DNA from: JACKAQ01 sp020634975 [NCBI: Calditrichia bacterium]
Lineage (GTDB): Bacteria; Calditrichota; Calditrichia; RBG-13-44-9
DNA length: 64,000 nucleotides
Assembly (NCBI GenBank): GCA_020634975.1
Contig: JACKAQ010000001.1
Location: forward strand, 496,001-560,000
Direction of reading: 5' to 3'
The notes beneath the pieces are model-generated. The model did not search any database and was not told where the DNA came from. It was given only the letters and a program-made list of their open reading frames with translations. Shown here one piece after another: positions 9,078 to 18,003 of this stretch. The translations under genes and the position numbers were made by a program. The first letter of the stretch is position 1. Each line of letters opens with the position of its first letter.

Positions 9078-11390
9078 ATGCAAGGTAACGACTCTCAAGA
9101 AATTTTTTCATTACTCTTACGAATCGTAAAGCGACGTAAGTGGCTAATTTTAGCCAGTCTTTTGGCATTGATGACACCTATCGTTATATACAATGAAATT
9201 ACGCCACCTGTCTATGAAGCCAGCACAATGCTGGTGTTTGAGGAATTCTCCAATCCGGTTGATAATTTCGATTACGAAGTATCGAAAGAGGTGTTTTTCA
9301 ACAACCAAATTGAAGAAATAAAAAGCTACTCATTCAATAAAGATATTTTGTTATCGTTGCCAAAAGATGTCGTACAGCGGCTTGGGATGCCCGAAGAAGG
9401 TAGCACCCTTTTCGACACAACAGAATACCGCGTGCTGAAAATTCAAAAAGCACTTTCGGCAACCCCGATAAAAGGTTCAAACATCGTTCGCATTGGTTAT
9501 CAATCGAAAGATAAAGAGTTGTGCAAATTTATAGCTAACGCAGCCGCAGATGCTTTAAAAAACCGTAATGCTGAACTTAAACGGGAAGGCGTTGGTGGTG
9601 TTCGCCGATATATTGAGGAACAGGTTCAGCAATACAAATCTCAACTCGATGAATCTGAAATGGCTTTGCGGGAGTTTAAAGAAGCAAACAATATTACATC
9701 TGTTGACCAGGAAGGCGAAGAATTGCAACGTCGCCTGACAGAAGCCGAGATATCGTACAATTCTGTGAGAACTCAGCGTGGCGCATTGGAAAAACGGTTG
9801 TCCGGATTGAATGAACAGTTGACATCGCAAAAGAAAGATCTGGTTCCGGCGATTACCGATATCGGCAGCCCCTGGGCGCAACGGCTTCGCGAACGCCTGA
9901 TTGACCTGAACACCCAATATATGGAATTAAAAGCGCAGGGTTACCCGGACGACCATCCGAAAATGCGCGATTTGAGCAGTAACATCAACAAAGTTAAAAC
10001 CGAGCTAAAAGAAAAAGCACTCAAAATTGCCCAGGGTGAAGTTGGCGCAAACCCGATCACCCAGATCGAAAAATTGATTGAAGAAACCATTTCATTACAA
10101 ATTGAATTGGAATCGCTGAAAGCGCAAGAACGTGAGCTTAATTCGTTTATTCAGGGCTATCAGACGCAATTGGGAACTTTACCGACGAAAGAATTTACGT
10201 TGGCCAAGCTCAACCGGGATCGTGATGTGAGCCGGAAAATTTATCTGATGTTGCTGGAACGGCTGGAAGAAGCCAAAATCTCGGAAGCGGATCAAAACCA
10301 GAACATCCGGATTATCGACCGTGCCCAAATTCCCAAAGAACCGATCAGCCCTCAGAAAAAGCTGAACCTGGCTGTCGGTATTTTGTTAGGGCTGATGGTT
10401 GGCGGTGCGCTGGCATTCTTTTTGGAAATGCGCAATACAACCGTCGATACACCTGAAGATGTGGAAAGAATTGCCAAGGTTTCTGTCATCGGAACGATTC
10501 CGAACATCAACACATTTTCCAAAGGTAAGTTCAAACAAAACACCCTTTTCCAAAACGAAAGGGATCAGAAAAACGAGCGAATTTATCGCGCGTTGATATC
10601 GAATCTGGAACCCAACACCGTGATCGCGGAATCCTACCGGATGTTGCGTTCGAATCTCCAGTTTTTGGGTGTTGGCAAACAATATAAAACTGTTTTGGCG
10701 ACCAGCCTGGGCCCCGGAGACGGTAAAACGACGACATTATCAAACCTGGCAATTTCATTTGCCGCATTTGGACATAAAACGTTGCTGATCGATGCGGATT
10801 TACGCATCCCCCAAATTCACAACTTTTTTGGAATGGAGCGCGAACGAGGTGTTACGGACTTACTTCAGTCACTGAATGAATTGGATGAATTTGTCGCGAA
10901 TCCTGTTCATCGGCACGAAAGTTCGTCAAATGGCTCAACGGGCAATTCAATTGACGCTCTGAAGCGCAAAAATCAGCAGACACAGGAAGAAAAACTTTTC
11001 GATTTGCAGGCGCTTTTTCAAGACGCCAACCGGACAACCGGCATCAAGAATCTCAATTTTATGCCCAGCGGCAAAAAAATGGACTACCCGAAAGAGTTTG
11101 TTTCAACCGGTCCAATGCCGATCATTTTGCAAAAATTCCAACACCGTTTTAATGTAATTCTTGTGGATTCGGCACCGCTGTTATTGGTTGATGATACGTT
11201 GATGATGTCCAGTATTGTAGACGCTGTGATTTTGGTTGTGCATCCGAACAAATACGATCATGAAATGCTCCTTAAAGCAAAAAAAATGCTGGAACAAGCG
11301 AACGCAAACCTGATCGGATTGGTTTTCAACAACCTCGAAGTTCAGGGTCAATATAAAAAGTATTATTCGGAATACGCGGAACGGGTTTAA
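9078..11390 (+). CDS. Wzc-type polysaccharide co-polymerase / bacterial tyrosine autokinase
   Basis: A 770-residue fusion of a Wzz chain-length domain and a BY-kinase. TM1 lies near residues 20-40, a long periplasmic coiled coil covers about 180-410, and TM2 (about 435-455) is followed by 'TPEDVERI'. The cytoplasmic kinase has Walker A 'GPGDGKTTT' (about 545), Walker A' 'LLIDADLR' (about 570) and Walker B 'VILVDSAPLLL' (about 695). The C-terminal tail 'YKKYYSEYAERV' supplies a Tyr cluster for autophosphorylation. Between A' and B there is an extra polar stretch of roughly 50 residues, unusual for CapB/Wzc kinases. It would control polymer length and export with the SLBB and flippase proteins. 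Confidence 0.92.
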   Translation: MQGNDSQEIFSLLLRIVKRRKWLILASLLALMTPIVIYNEITPPVYEASTMLVFEEFSNPVDNFDYEVSKEVFFNNQIEEIKSYSFNKDILLSLPKDVVQRLGMPEEGSTLFDTTEYRVLKIQKALSATPIKGSNIVRIGYQSKDKELCKFIANAAADALKNRNAELKREGVGGVRRYIEEQVQQYKSQLDESEMALREFKEANNITSVDQEGEELQRRLTEAEISYNSVRTQRGALEKRLSGLNEQLTSQKKDLVPAITDIGSPWAQRLRERLIDLNTQYMELKAQGYPDDHPKMRDLSSNINKVKTELKEKALKIAQGEVGANPITQIEKLIEETISLQIELESLKAQERELNSFIQGYQTQLGTLPTKEFTLAKLNRDRDVSRKIYLMLLERLEEAKISEADQNQNIRIIDRAQIPKEPISPQKKLNLAVGILLGLMVGGALAFFLEMRNTTVDTPEDVERIAKVSVIGTIPNINTFSKGKFKQNTLFQNERDQKNERIYRALISNLEPNTVIAESYRMLRSNLQFLGVGKQYKTVLATSLGPGDGKTTTLSNLAISFAAFGHKTLLIDADLRIPQIHNFFGMERERGVTDLLQSLNELDEFVANPVHRHESSSNGSTGNSIDALKRKNQQTQEEKLFDLQALFQDANRTTGIKNLNFMPSGKKMDYPKEFVSTGPMPIILQKFQHRFNVILVDSAPLLLVDDTLMMSSIVDAVILVVHPNKYDHEMLLKAKKMLEQANANLIGLVFNNLEVQGQYKKYYSEYAERV

Positions 11391-11591
11391 CACCTGATCG
11401 CTGTTTCGGAATAAGATTTGTAATGATTAAGACGACAATTGGTAAAGATTATTACTAAACAACTAAATAGGGTTGTTTAATTCCGGCAGAATAGGGGTAT
11501 TCGACCGGATTATGTGTGAATGTATCGGGGACAGATTGGGATTTTTTGGTGAGTTTGTGGGAAATAATAACTTATTACTCAGGTACGAAGT

Positions 11592-12230
11592 ATGGAATCA
11601 GTCCTACGAGAGTTTGCTGCATTGCTAATGCCCCTGCTGGTTGGGGCACTGATTTTGGGTGTAATTCTCTTTTTTCTGTTGCGCAGGCGCAGAAAAAGTG
11701 AGAAAGAAGTTATAAATGCTATTTTAGAAGCTGCATCTATTCCGTTTTTCTCACAAAACCTGCCGGAACTGGCAAAAGAAGTGGCGCGGTCGCGGCGATT
11801 TGCACGTGATTTTTCGGTAATTGTGGTAGAACCGGCGCACCAACAACTGCAACGATATCCATCCAACGGTATGAGCAGCCATTTCAGCACGCGAAAACCG
11901 TTAACTGCTGTGGAATTTTTGCTTTGCGGACCGGCGATTCGCGATGAAATGCGGGCAACCGACCTCGTGTCATTCGATGCGAATAACAATCGTTTTATTA
12001 TCATGTTACCGGAAACGGAAAAATCAAATGCAAACCATACCATTCAGAGAATCCGGAAAATTTTGGGTTCATCGCTATCCACTCAATTGGCTATCGGCAC
12101 AGCCACTTTCCCCTCAGACGGCTTGATCGTTGAAGAACTGATCAATCAGGCGATAACGTCTACCGATGCAATTTTGTCGGCACATTCCGATTCATCTTTC
12201 GGTATTCAACAGGATATGTCGTCACGGTAG
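11592..12230 (+). CDS. Membrane-anchored degenerate GGDEF-like protein
   Basis: A 212-residue protein with one N-terminal TM helix (about residues 10-30) followed by 'RRRRKSEKE'. The rest has the order of a diguanylate-cyclase fold: 'FSVIVVEPAHQQ', 'RATDLVSFDANNNRFIIMLPET', then 'LAIGTATFPSDGLIVEELINQA'. Where an active enzyme has GGDEF there is 'ANNNRF', so catalysis is unlikely. Such domains can bind nucleotide or serve as scaffolds. Its place between the Wzc-like kinase and the initiating transferase suggests a regulatory role in EPS production. The family call is from fold-level pattern only. Confidence 0.6.
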   Translation: MESVLREFAALLMPLLVGALILGVILFFLLRRRRKSEKEVINAILEAASIPFFSQNLPELAKEVARSRRFARDFSVIVVEPAHQQLQRYPSNGMSSHFSTRKPLTAVEFLLCGPAIRDEMRATDLVSFDANNNRFIIMLPETEKSNANHTIQRIRKILGSSLSTQLAIGTATFPSDGLIVEELINQAITSTDAILSAHSDSSFGIQQDMSSR

Positions 12231-12264
12231 AAACTTATTTAAAATGGGATCGCATGCATTCATC

Positions 12265-12271
12265 AAGGAGG
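12265..12271 (+). promoter_or_regulatory. Strong Shine-Dalgarno deciding the start of the sugar transferase
   Basis: AAGGAGG lies 9 nt before ATG 12281. It falls inside the frame of an alternative upstream start (12254), which has no comparable site, so 12281 is preferred. Confidence 0.75.
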
Positions 12272-12280
12272 CGGAAAAAA

Positions 12281-12994
12281 ATGACATTTTATAAAAGCCT
12301 GGTCACACTGAAAGACCCGCAGGTTCTCGAACAATTTAAGATCATCACCAAAAGCAAACCGTGGTATGAGCGCAATTCGATCCAGATTATTTCCGGCGAA
12401 AAATATTTGCGCATCAAACGGGCAATCGACATTGTCGCTAGTTTGTTTTTGATTATTTTAGTGCTTCCCGTATTGCTGCTGTGCGCCATTGCCATTCGCA
12501 TCGATTCCCGCGGGCCGATATTTTTCCTGCAGGAAAGAACCGGTTATGCCGGACAACGTTTCAAAATGCTGAAGCTGCGCACCATGCGGGAAGATGCCGA
12601 GCTTTTGAAAGCTAAGTTGATGCATTTAAACACCTTACAATATCCGGATTTCAAAATTCCGGATGACCCGCGCATCACAACTGTTGGCAAATTTTTACGG
12701 AAAACCAGTTTGGATGAATTGCCGCAAATTTTTAATGTGCTGATCGGCAACATGAGCCTCATCGGTCCCCGCCCGACCTCTTTTCATCCATCAACATACA
12801 AAATTTGGCATACTGTCCGGCTGGAAATAAAACCGGGTGTTACCGGTTTATGGCAGGTTACCGGTAGGGGTGATGTCGAATTTGACGAGCGTATTCGATT
12901 GGATTACGCTTATATGCAGAATGTTTCGTTGGGGTTGGATATCAGAATTTTATTGCGAACCTTTACCAGCGTTCTCAGACGGGAGGGAGTGTAA
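12281..12994 (+). CDS. Polyprenyl-phosphate sugar phosphotransferase (WbaP/WcaJ C-terminal type)
   Basis: A 237-residue initiating glycosyl-1-phosphate transferase that loads the first sugar phosphate on undecaprenyl phosphate. It begins its conserved part with 'RIKRAIDIVASLFLIILVLPVLL', the single membrane hairpin. It then has 'RGPIFFLQERTGYAGQRFKMLKLRTM', here given in two parts: 'GPIFFLQERTGY' and 'FKMLKLRTM'. 'TSLDELPQIFNVLIGNMSLI' then 'GPRP' and 'KPGVTGLWQVTGR' complete the family signature. It is the short form lacking the N-terminal multi-TM domain. It ends 4 bp before the following GT2 gene, so translation is probably coupled. Confidence 0.93.
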   Translation: MTFYKSLVTLKDPQVLEQFKIITKSKPWYERNSIQIISGEKYLRIKRAIDIVASLFLIILVLPVLLLCAIAIRIDSRGPIFFLQERTGYAGQRFKMLKLRTMREDAELLKAKLMHLNTLQYPDFKIPDDPRITTVGKFLRKTSLDELPQIFNVLIGNMSLIGPRPTSFHPSTYKIWHTVRLEIKPGVTGLWQVTGRGDVEFDERIRLDYAYMQNVSLGLDIRILLRTFTSVLRREGV

Positions 12995-12998
12995 CCGA

Positions 12999-14183
12999 AT
13001 GACCGGTTTTTGGGTTGTTCTATTTTGGATTTCGGCCGGCATTATTGTTTACAGCTACATTGGTTTTTCCGTGTTGTTAATTGTTGTTGGAAAATTGTTG
13101 AACAAGACCGTGCGCAAGGCGCCGGCAACACCCACCATTAGCTTGATTATTGCCGCATATAACGAAGAAGACGGTATTGCAGCGAAGCTGGAGAATTCGC
13201 TTTCGCTGGATTATCCGTCCGATTTGCTGGAGATTATCGTTGTGTCCGATGGCTCCGATGATCGCACCGCCGAAATTGTTGCAACATTTAAAAATCGCGG
13301 TGTGAAATTCTTGAATCTACCACGTCGCGGGAAAATATTTGCACTTCGCGATGCAGTTGCGCAGTCAACAGGGCGTGTGCTGGTTTTTTCTGATGCCAAT
13401 ACAGAATATCATCCTCAATCGCTCCGCAAATTGGCAGAAAATTTTGCTGATCCGCAAGTGGGCGGCGTTTGCGGCAACCAACTCCACAAAAAACACCGTA
13501 CTGCAGATAACGCCAGTCAGGGCGAAAGCCTGTACTGGGGTTACGATAAATGGCTGAAAGCCTGCGAAACCCAAACCGGCAGCATCGTTTCCGCCGATGG
13601 CGCGATTTACGCAATTCGCCGGGAACTGTTCGAAATGCCCGCATCCACCGCCGTAACCGATGATTTTGCGATTTCCACAGCGGTAATTGACAAAGGCTAC
13701 CGACTGGTTTTTGATGCGGAAGCACTGGCATTCGAAGATCCGATGCCGGATGCCGGACGCGAATTTTCCAGAAAAGTGCGCATCATGAATCGTGGTTTGC
13801 GCGGCGTTCTGATGCGAAAATCATTGCTAAACCCATTTAAATCAGGCTTTTACGCCGTTGTTTTATTTTCGCACAAATTGCTGCGGCGAATGGTGCCGTT
13901 TTTTCTGATAGCGCTGTATATCACCAGCTTGGCGTTGACCGGCACATCGCTGTTGTTTACTGTTGCGGCAATCGCGCAAACTGTTTTTTACGGTTGGGCG
14001 TTGCTCGGATTTTTTCTGCGACGAACCGCGATCGCCAAAATCAAAATATTGTATATTCCATTTTTCTTTTGTTTGGCAAATGCGGCCGCTTTGGTCGCGT
14101 TTATCAACCTGCTTTCCGGTAAAAAAATTGAACGGTGGAATCCGCAAAGAAAAACCAGCGCAGGCTTAAAGGCCGAAAGTTAA
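12999..14183 (+). CDS. Membrane glycosyltransferase family 2
   Basis: A 394-residue processive-type GT2. One N-terminal TM segment (about 5-27) precedes the GT-A domain: 'ISLIIAAYNEEDGI', 'IVVSDGSDDRT', the DxD-like 'VLVFSDANTEY' and 'AVTDDFAIS' as the acceptor-binding acid. Three or so TM helices follow from about residue 290. The start at 12999 follows a GGGAGGGA ribosome-binding site, which overlaps the end of the upstream gene; a longer upstream frame is rejected since it runs inside that gene. It probably adds a sugar to the lipid-linked intermediate. Donor specificity is not visible. Confidence 0.9.
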   Translation: MTGFWVVLFWISAGIIVYSYIGFSVLLIVVGKLLNKTVRKAPATPTISLIIAAYNEEDGIAAKLENSLSLDYPSDLLEIIVVSDGSDDRTAEIVATFKNRGVKFLNLPRRGKIFALRDAVAQSTGRVLVFSDANTEYHPQSLRKLAENFADPQVGGVCGNQLHKKHRTADNASQGESLYWGYDKWLKACETQTGSIVSADGAIYAIRRELFEMPASTAVTDDFAISTAVIDKGYRLVFDAEALAFEDPMPDAGREFSRKVRIMNRGLRGVLMRKSLLNPFKSGFYAVVLFSHKLLRRMVPFFLIALYITSLALTGTSLLFTVAAIAQTVFYGWALLGFFLRRTAIAKIKILYIPFFFCLANAAALVAFINLLSGKKIERWNPQRKTSAGLKAES

Positions 14184-14235
14184 ACCTGAAGTATAATTCT
14201 CAATATAAATTTGAAATTTCGAAAACGGAGTTTGA

Positions 14236-15177
14236 ATGCGATTACTTATAGCCAGTTCTATTTATCCGCCAAAGGTGGAAGAACTCAAACAAAAACATGA
14301 TGTTATCTGTGCGTACAACGGCAGTGAAGATGTATTGAAAAATGCCATCACCAACCGGCAAGTACTTATTTTCCGGAGCGGTGTGCAGATTTCCGCAGCC
14401 GTAATGGAAGCTGGACCTGAGTTGGAATTGCTCATCCGGGCAGGTTCCGGAACGGATAATATCGACATGGATTACGTTCAGCAACGCGGGTTGAAACTCA
14501 TTCGGGTTCCCGAACCGGGCGCAAAAGCAGTTGCCGAAATGTCATTCACGATGATGTTGATGCTCGCCCGCAACTTACGCAAAGCTGACACTTGGCTTCG
14601 CGAAGGCAAATGGGGCAAAACAGAACTCACCGGATATTTGCTCACCGGCAAAACCCTCGGCGTTATCGGTTGCGGCAACATCGGCTCACGTGTGGGGTGG
14701 ATGGGTGCAGCATGGGATATGAAAGCCATTGGCTGCGTTGATGAATCCGATAAAAATGCTGATTATGTTTCGTACTGCGCTGCCAAAGGCATTCGCCTGA
14801 CCAGTTTCGATGAAGTGCTCGAAACCGCAGATTTTATCAGCATTCACGTCCCGCTGATGGATAGCACTCGCGGATTGATCGGTGCAAAGGAAATTGCCAA
14901 AATGAAAAAAGGGAGCTATCTCGTCAATCTCGCCCGCGGTGGCGTGGTGGACGAAGATGCGCTGTACGATGCGCTCGTTTCCGGACATCTGCGCGGCGCC
15001 GGAACCGATGTTCACATGAATGAAGGCAAAAATTTCCATTCGCGATTGACGGCATTGGAAAACGTTGTGCTTACACCGCATATTGGCGCACAAACGTTCG
15101 ATTCGCAGATGGAAATCGGCGAACGGATTACCCAGATTTTGCACGAGCACATCACCGAAAAAAGCAGCGTTTTATAG
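14236..15177 (+). CDS. D-isomer-specific 2-hydroxyacid dehydrogenase (SerA-like; candidate phosphonopyruvate reductase)
   Basis: A 313-residue NAD(P)-dependent dehydrogenase. Residues about 60-80 hold 'IRAGSGTDNIDMD', the Rossmann motif is 'LGVIGCGNIGSRV' (about 138), and the catalytic Arg is in 'LVNLARGGVVDEDAL' (about 230). The His is in 'LTPHIGAQT' (about 280). It lacks the regulatory ACT domain of many 3-phosphoglycerate dehydrogenases. Sequence alone would allow 3-phosphoglycerate, glyoxylate or other 2-oxoacids. Because two genes downstream is PEP mutase, reduction of phosphonopyruvate to phosphonolactate is an attractive inference: reductases of this general class are known in some phosphonate pathways. 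Confidence 0.82.
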   Translation: MRLLIASSIYPPKVEELKQKHDVICAYNGSEDVLKNAITNRQVLIFRSGVQISAAVMEAGPELELLIRAGSGTDNIDMDYVQQRGLKLIRVPEPGAKAVAEMSFTMMLMLARNLRKADTWLREGKWGKTELTGYLLTGKTLGVIGCGNIGSRVGWMGAAWDMKAIGCVDESDKNADYVSYCAAKGIRLTSFDEVLETADFISIHVPLMDSTRGLIGAKEIAKMKKGSYLVNLARGGVVDEDALYDALVSGHLRGAGTDVHMNEGKNFHSRLTALENVVLTPHIGAQTFDSQMEIGERITQILHEHITEKSSVL

Positions 15178-15198
15178 CTGTAAATATTGAATTTAGGA

Positions 15199-15669
15199 AT
15201 GATTAGAGAAGCAACCGACAACGATCGTGAAGCGATCATTCAATTGATCGATGAAATATTTCAGGAATACGGCGACCGTGTTTTTCTGGAAGGCGCAGAA
15301 AGCGATTTAATGGCCATTTCCGATGAATTTTACGGGAAAGGCGGTCAATTTTGGGTGTACGAAATCGATCACCAAATTGTCGGGACGGCTGCGGTTGTGC
15401 CGGATAATGCCGGAAAAGCCGTGCTCAAACGGGTCTATTTGCACAAAAATTATCGCGGCAGCGGCATCGCCGATGAATTATTGCAAAAAACTCAGGATTG
15501 GTGCCGCAAAAACAATTTCGGCACGCTCTGTTTTTGGTCGGACACCCGGTTTGAGCGCGCCCACTATTTTTACGAAAAGCGCGGTTTCAAACGCGGCGGC
15601 GTTCGCCGGATGAACGATGGCAACATGCCCTACGAAGAGTTTTATTTTGAGAAAAATTTGGACGCATAA
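15199..15669 (+). CDS. GNAT family N-acetyltransferase
   Basis: A 156-residue acetyltransferase. The acetyl-CoA pocket is in '[20 protein letters not shown]' (about residues 80-100, R-G-S-G-I-A in place of Q/RxxGxG/A). The C-terminal part '[12 protein letters not shown]'-like pattern appears as '[17 protein letters not shown]'. Start ATG 15199 gives the typical '[13 protein letters not shown]' opening; a TTG at 15187 is possible. It lies between the 2-hydroxyacid dehydrogenase and PEP mutase genes, 26 bp before the latter, so it may acetylate a phosphonate amine, amino acid or sugar made by the same pathway. Substrate not known. Confidence 0.82.
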   Translation: MIREATDNDREAIIQLIDEIFQEYGDRVFLEGAESDLMAISDEFYGKGGQFWVYEIDHQIVGTAAVVPDNAGKAVLKRVYLHKNYRGSGIADELLQKTQDWCRKNNFGTLCFWSDTRFERAHYFYEKRGFKRGGVRRMNDGNMPYEEFYFEKNLDA

Positions 15670-15695
15670 ATTTAATTTTTACCAAGGCTTACATT

Positions 15696-16574
15696 ATGAA
15701 AAAGAAAACGACGCAATTCAAAAACATGCTGCTTTCCAACCAGTTGGAATTCATCATGGAAGCGCACAACGGACTGAGCGCAAAAATTGTGGAAGAGACC
15801 GGTTTCAAAGGAATTTGGGGCAGTGGTCTTTCCATTTCCGCGGCGCTGGGCGTCCGCGATAACAACGAAGCGAGTTGGACGCAAGTACTTGAGGTACTTG
15901 AATTTATGAGCGATGCAACATCCATTCCAATCATGCTGGATGCAGACACCGGCTACGGCAATTTCAACAACGCCCGGCGACTGGTTCACAAACTGGAACA
16001 GCGCGGCGTTGCCGCCATGTGCATCGAGGATAAACTATTCCCGAAAACCAACTCATTTATCAATAGCGAGCAGCAACCGCTGGCAGATATGGATGAGTTC
16101 AGCGGGAAAATCCGTGCGGTGAAAGATGCTCAATCGGATGATGATTTTTGCGTTGTCGCACGGGTGGAAGCGTTTATCGCCGGATGGGATGTGGATGAAG
16201 CGCTGCGACGGGCGGAATCGTATTATCGCGCCGGTGCGGATGCGGTGCTCATTCACAGCAAAAAAAATTCACCCGATCAAATTCTGGAATTTATGAAACA
16301 TTGGCAAAACACTTGTCCGGTGGTGATTGTGCCAACAATGTATTATGACACACCAACCGACGTTTTTGAGAAAGCCGGCATCAGCCTGGTTATTTGGGCG
16401 AACCATTTGCTCCGCAGCAGTATTTCCGCGATGCAAAATACCGCGGCAGAAATTTACAAATCACAATCGTTGGGAAATGTGGAACCGAATGTGGTGCCCG
16501 TAAAAGAAATTTTCCGACTCCAAAACGCCGATGAACTGAAGCAGGCAGAAAAACGCTATCTTCCTGTAAAATAA
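15696..16574 (+). CDS. aepX: Phosphoenolpyruvate mutase (PEP phosphomutase)
   Basis: A 292-residue isocitrate-lyase-superfamily protein that rearranges PEP to phosphonopyruvate, forming the C-P bond that opens nearly all known phosphonate pathways. The diagnostic loop EDKxxPKxNS is present as '[13 protein letters not shown]' (about residues 109-121). The Mg2+ site is '[16 protein letters not shown]' (about 78-93). '[19 protein letters not shown]' and '[18 protein letters not shown]' match the family closely. No phosphonopyruvate decarboxylase (aepY) or AEP transaminase is visible in the window. Upstream lie GNAT and a 2-hydroxyacid dehydrogenase; 41 bp downstream begin two ATP-grasp genes. 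Confidence 0.93.
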   Translation: MKKKTTQFKNMLLSNQLEFIMEAHNGLSAKIVEETGFKGIWGSGLSISAALGVRDNNEASWTQVLEVLEFMSDATSIPIMLDADTGYGNFNNARRLVHKLEQRGVAAMCIEDKLFPKTNSFINSEQQPLADMDEFSGKIRAVKDAQSDDDFCVVARVEAFIAGWDVDEALRRAESYYRAGADAVLIHSKKNSPDQILEFMKHWQNTCPVVIVPTMYYDTPTDVFEKAGISLVIWANHLLRSSISAMQNTAAEIYKSQSLGNVEPNVVPVKEIFRLQNADELKQAEKRYLPVK

Positions 16575-16615
16575 GGGATTATAATAGATTTTTTAAAAGG
16601 GATTGGTTCGGGAAA

Positions 16616-17884
16616 ATGAGCAAATCTTGTATCCCGAATGAAAAAATAATGAATCAAAATATGCCCATTAACATTCAATCGACACAGCAGCCATACGCCA
16701 TCGTTGTGGGTCTGGACAGTTTTACCGGGCTACAAACCGCGCGAATTTTACACAAACGCGGCGTTCCGGTCATCGGGATTTCCCAAAACCCGGAACATGC
16801 CTGCGCCCAAACGAATGTTTGCAAATTGAAGCTTTCAGCCGGATTAAGCCATGGCGAATTTGTGGATTTGCTTTCCGGACTTGCACCGAAATTCAATCAA
16901 AAACCGGTGCTTTTCCCCTGTTCGGATTTGACGGTACTGGCAATTTCCCGCAATCGCGAACAATTGGCACCGCATTATCACATCGCTTTGCCCGATGCAG
17001 AAACAGTGGAAATGTTGGTGGACAAAGTACAATTTTACACCTTCGCGATGAAAGAGGGCTTCCCGATTCCGCAAACATATTTTCTTAAAAATGAGAGCGA
17101 AATGGAAGCTATCGCCGAGCGGATGAGCTATCCCTGTATGATGAAACCGCCGATAAAAGCGCCGGAATGGATGAAACATGCGGAAAAAGTGATTAAAATT
17201 CACGACCCTGCGGAGTTGCGGTCTGTGTATCGAAAAATGCAGCCATTTGCGGATCTGATTATGGTTCAGCAATGGGTGGAGGGAGACGATACATCGCTGT
17301 ATTCCATGAATTGCTATTTCGGGAAAAACGGTAAACCGCTGGCAACTTTCATCGCCCGGAAAATCCGCCAATGGCCGATCGAAACCGGCGTCAGTTCGCT
17401 CGGCGAAGAAGTGCGGAACGATGTGGTTTTGGAGGAGAGCGTCAAATTGTTCAAATTTGTCCACTATCGTGGATTGGGTTACATCGAGATGAAACGGGAT
17501 TCGATCACCGGAAATCATTACATCATCGAGCCGAATATCGGGCGTCCGACCGGACGATCCGCCATTTCCGAAGCCGGCGGCGTGGAGCTGCTTTTCACCA
17601 AATACTGTGACTTGCTGGATTTACCATTGCCCGAAAACCGCATCCAGAAATATGGCAACGCCAAATGGATTTATCTGCGGCGCGATCTCCAATCCGCATA
17701 CGCCTATTGGAAACGCGGCAGATTAACCATTTTCGATTGGCTGAAAACCATGCGCGGCAAAAAATTTTATGCGCTGTTCTCGCTGCGCGATCCGAAACCG
17801 TTTTTTCTGGATATTCGCGACACTTTTTTCAACAAAGTTGTTAACAAAGAAGGGAATACGAAAATAAAAACCGTTGCACATTGA
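16616..17884 (+). CDS. ATP-grasp ligase, copy 1 (COG3919-like)
   Basis: A 422-residue ATP-grasp carboxylate-amine ligase-like protein. An N-terminal Rossmann-like preATP-grasp domain ('PYAIVVGLDSFTGLQTARIL') is followed by the ATP-grasp core: 'YPCMMKPPIKAP', 'MVQQWVEGDDTSLYSMN', and the metal-binding 'IEPNIGRPTGRSAISEAGG' (about residues 300-318). Paralogue comparison suggests the true start may be ATG 16661, since copy 2 has only about 11 residues before 'PYAI'. The C-terminal ~80 residues ('NAKWIYLRRDLQSAYAYWK') are family-specific. Such ligases occur in EPS loci and in peptide-bond-forming natural-product pathways. Substrates are unknown. Confidence 0.82.
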   Translation: MSKSCIPNEKIMNQNMPINIQSTQQPYAIVVGLDSFTGLQTARILHKRGVPVIGISQNPEHACAQTNVCKLKLSAGLSHGEFVDLLSGLAPKFNQKPVLFPCSDLTVLAISRNREQLAPHYHIALPDAETVEMLVDKVQFYTFAMKEGFPIPQTYFLKNESEMEAIAERMSYPCMMKPPIKAPEWMKHAEKVIKIHDPAELRSVYRKMQPFADLIMVQQWVEGDDTSLYSMNCYFGKNGKPLATFIARKIRQWPIETGVSSLGEEVRNDVVLEESVKLFKFVHYRGLGYIEMKRDSITGNHYIIEPNIGRPTGRSAISEAGGVELLFTKYCDLLDLPLPENRIQKYGNAKWIYLRRDLQSAYAYWKRGRLTIFDWLKTMRGKKFYALFSLRDPKPFFLDIRDTFFNKVVNKEGNTKIKTVAH

Positions 17885-18003
17885 TCCGTTTGACAATTGT
17901 GCCAACGATTTTTTGCCGGAATTCAGACAATCTTGCATGAGCACAAGTCTGTTTGGGTGGGTGTTTGGGTTTATTTGTAGAAACCCAAAGAAAGCGTGCG
18001 TAA

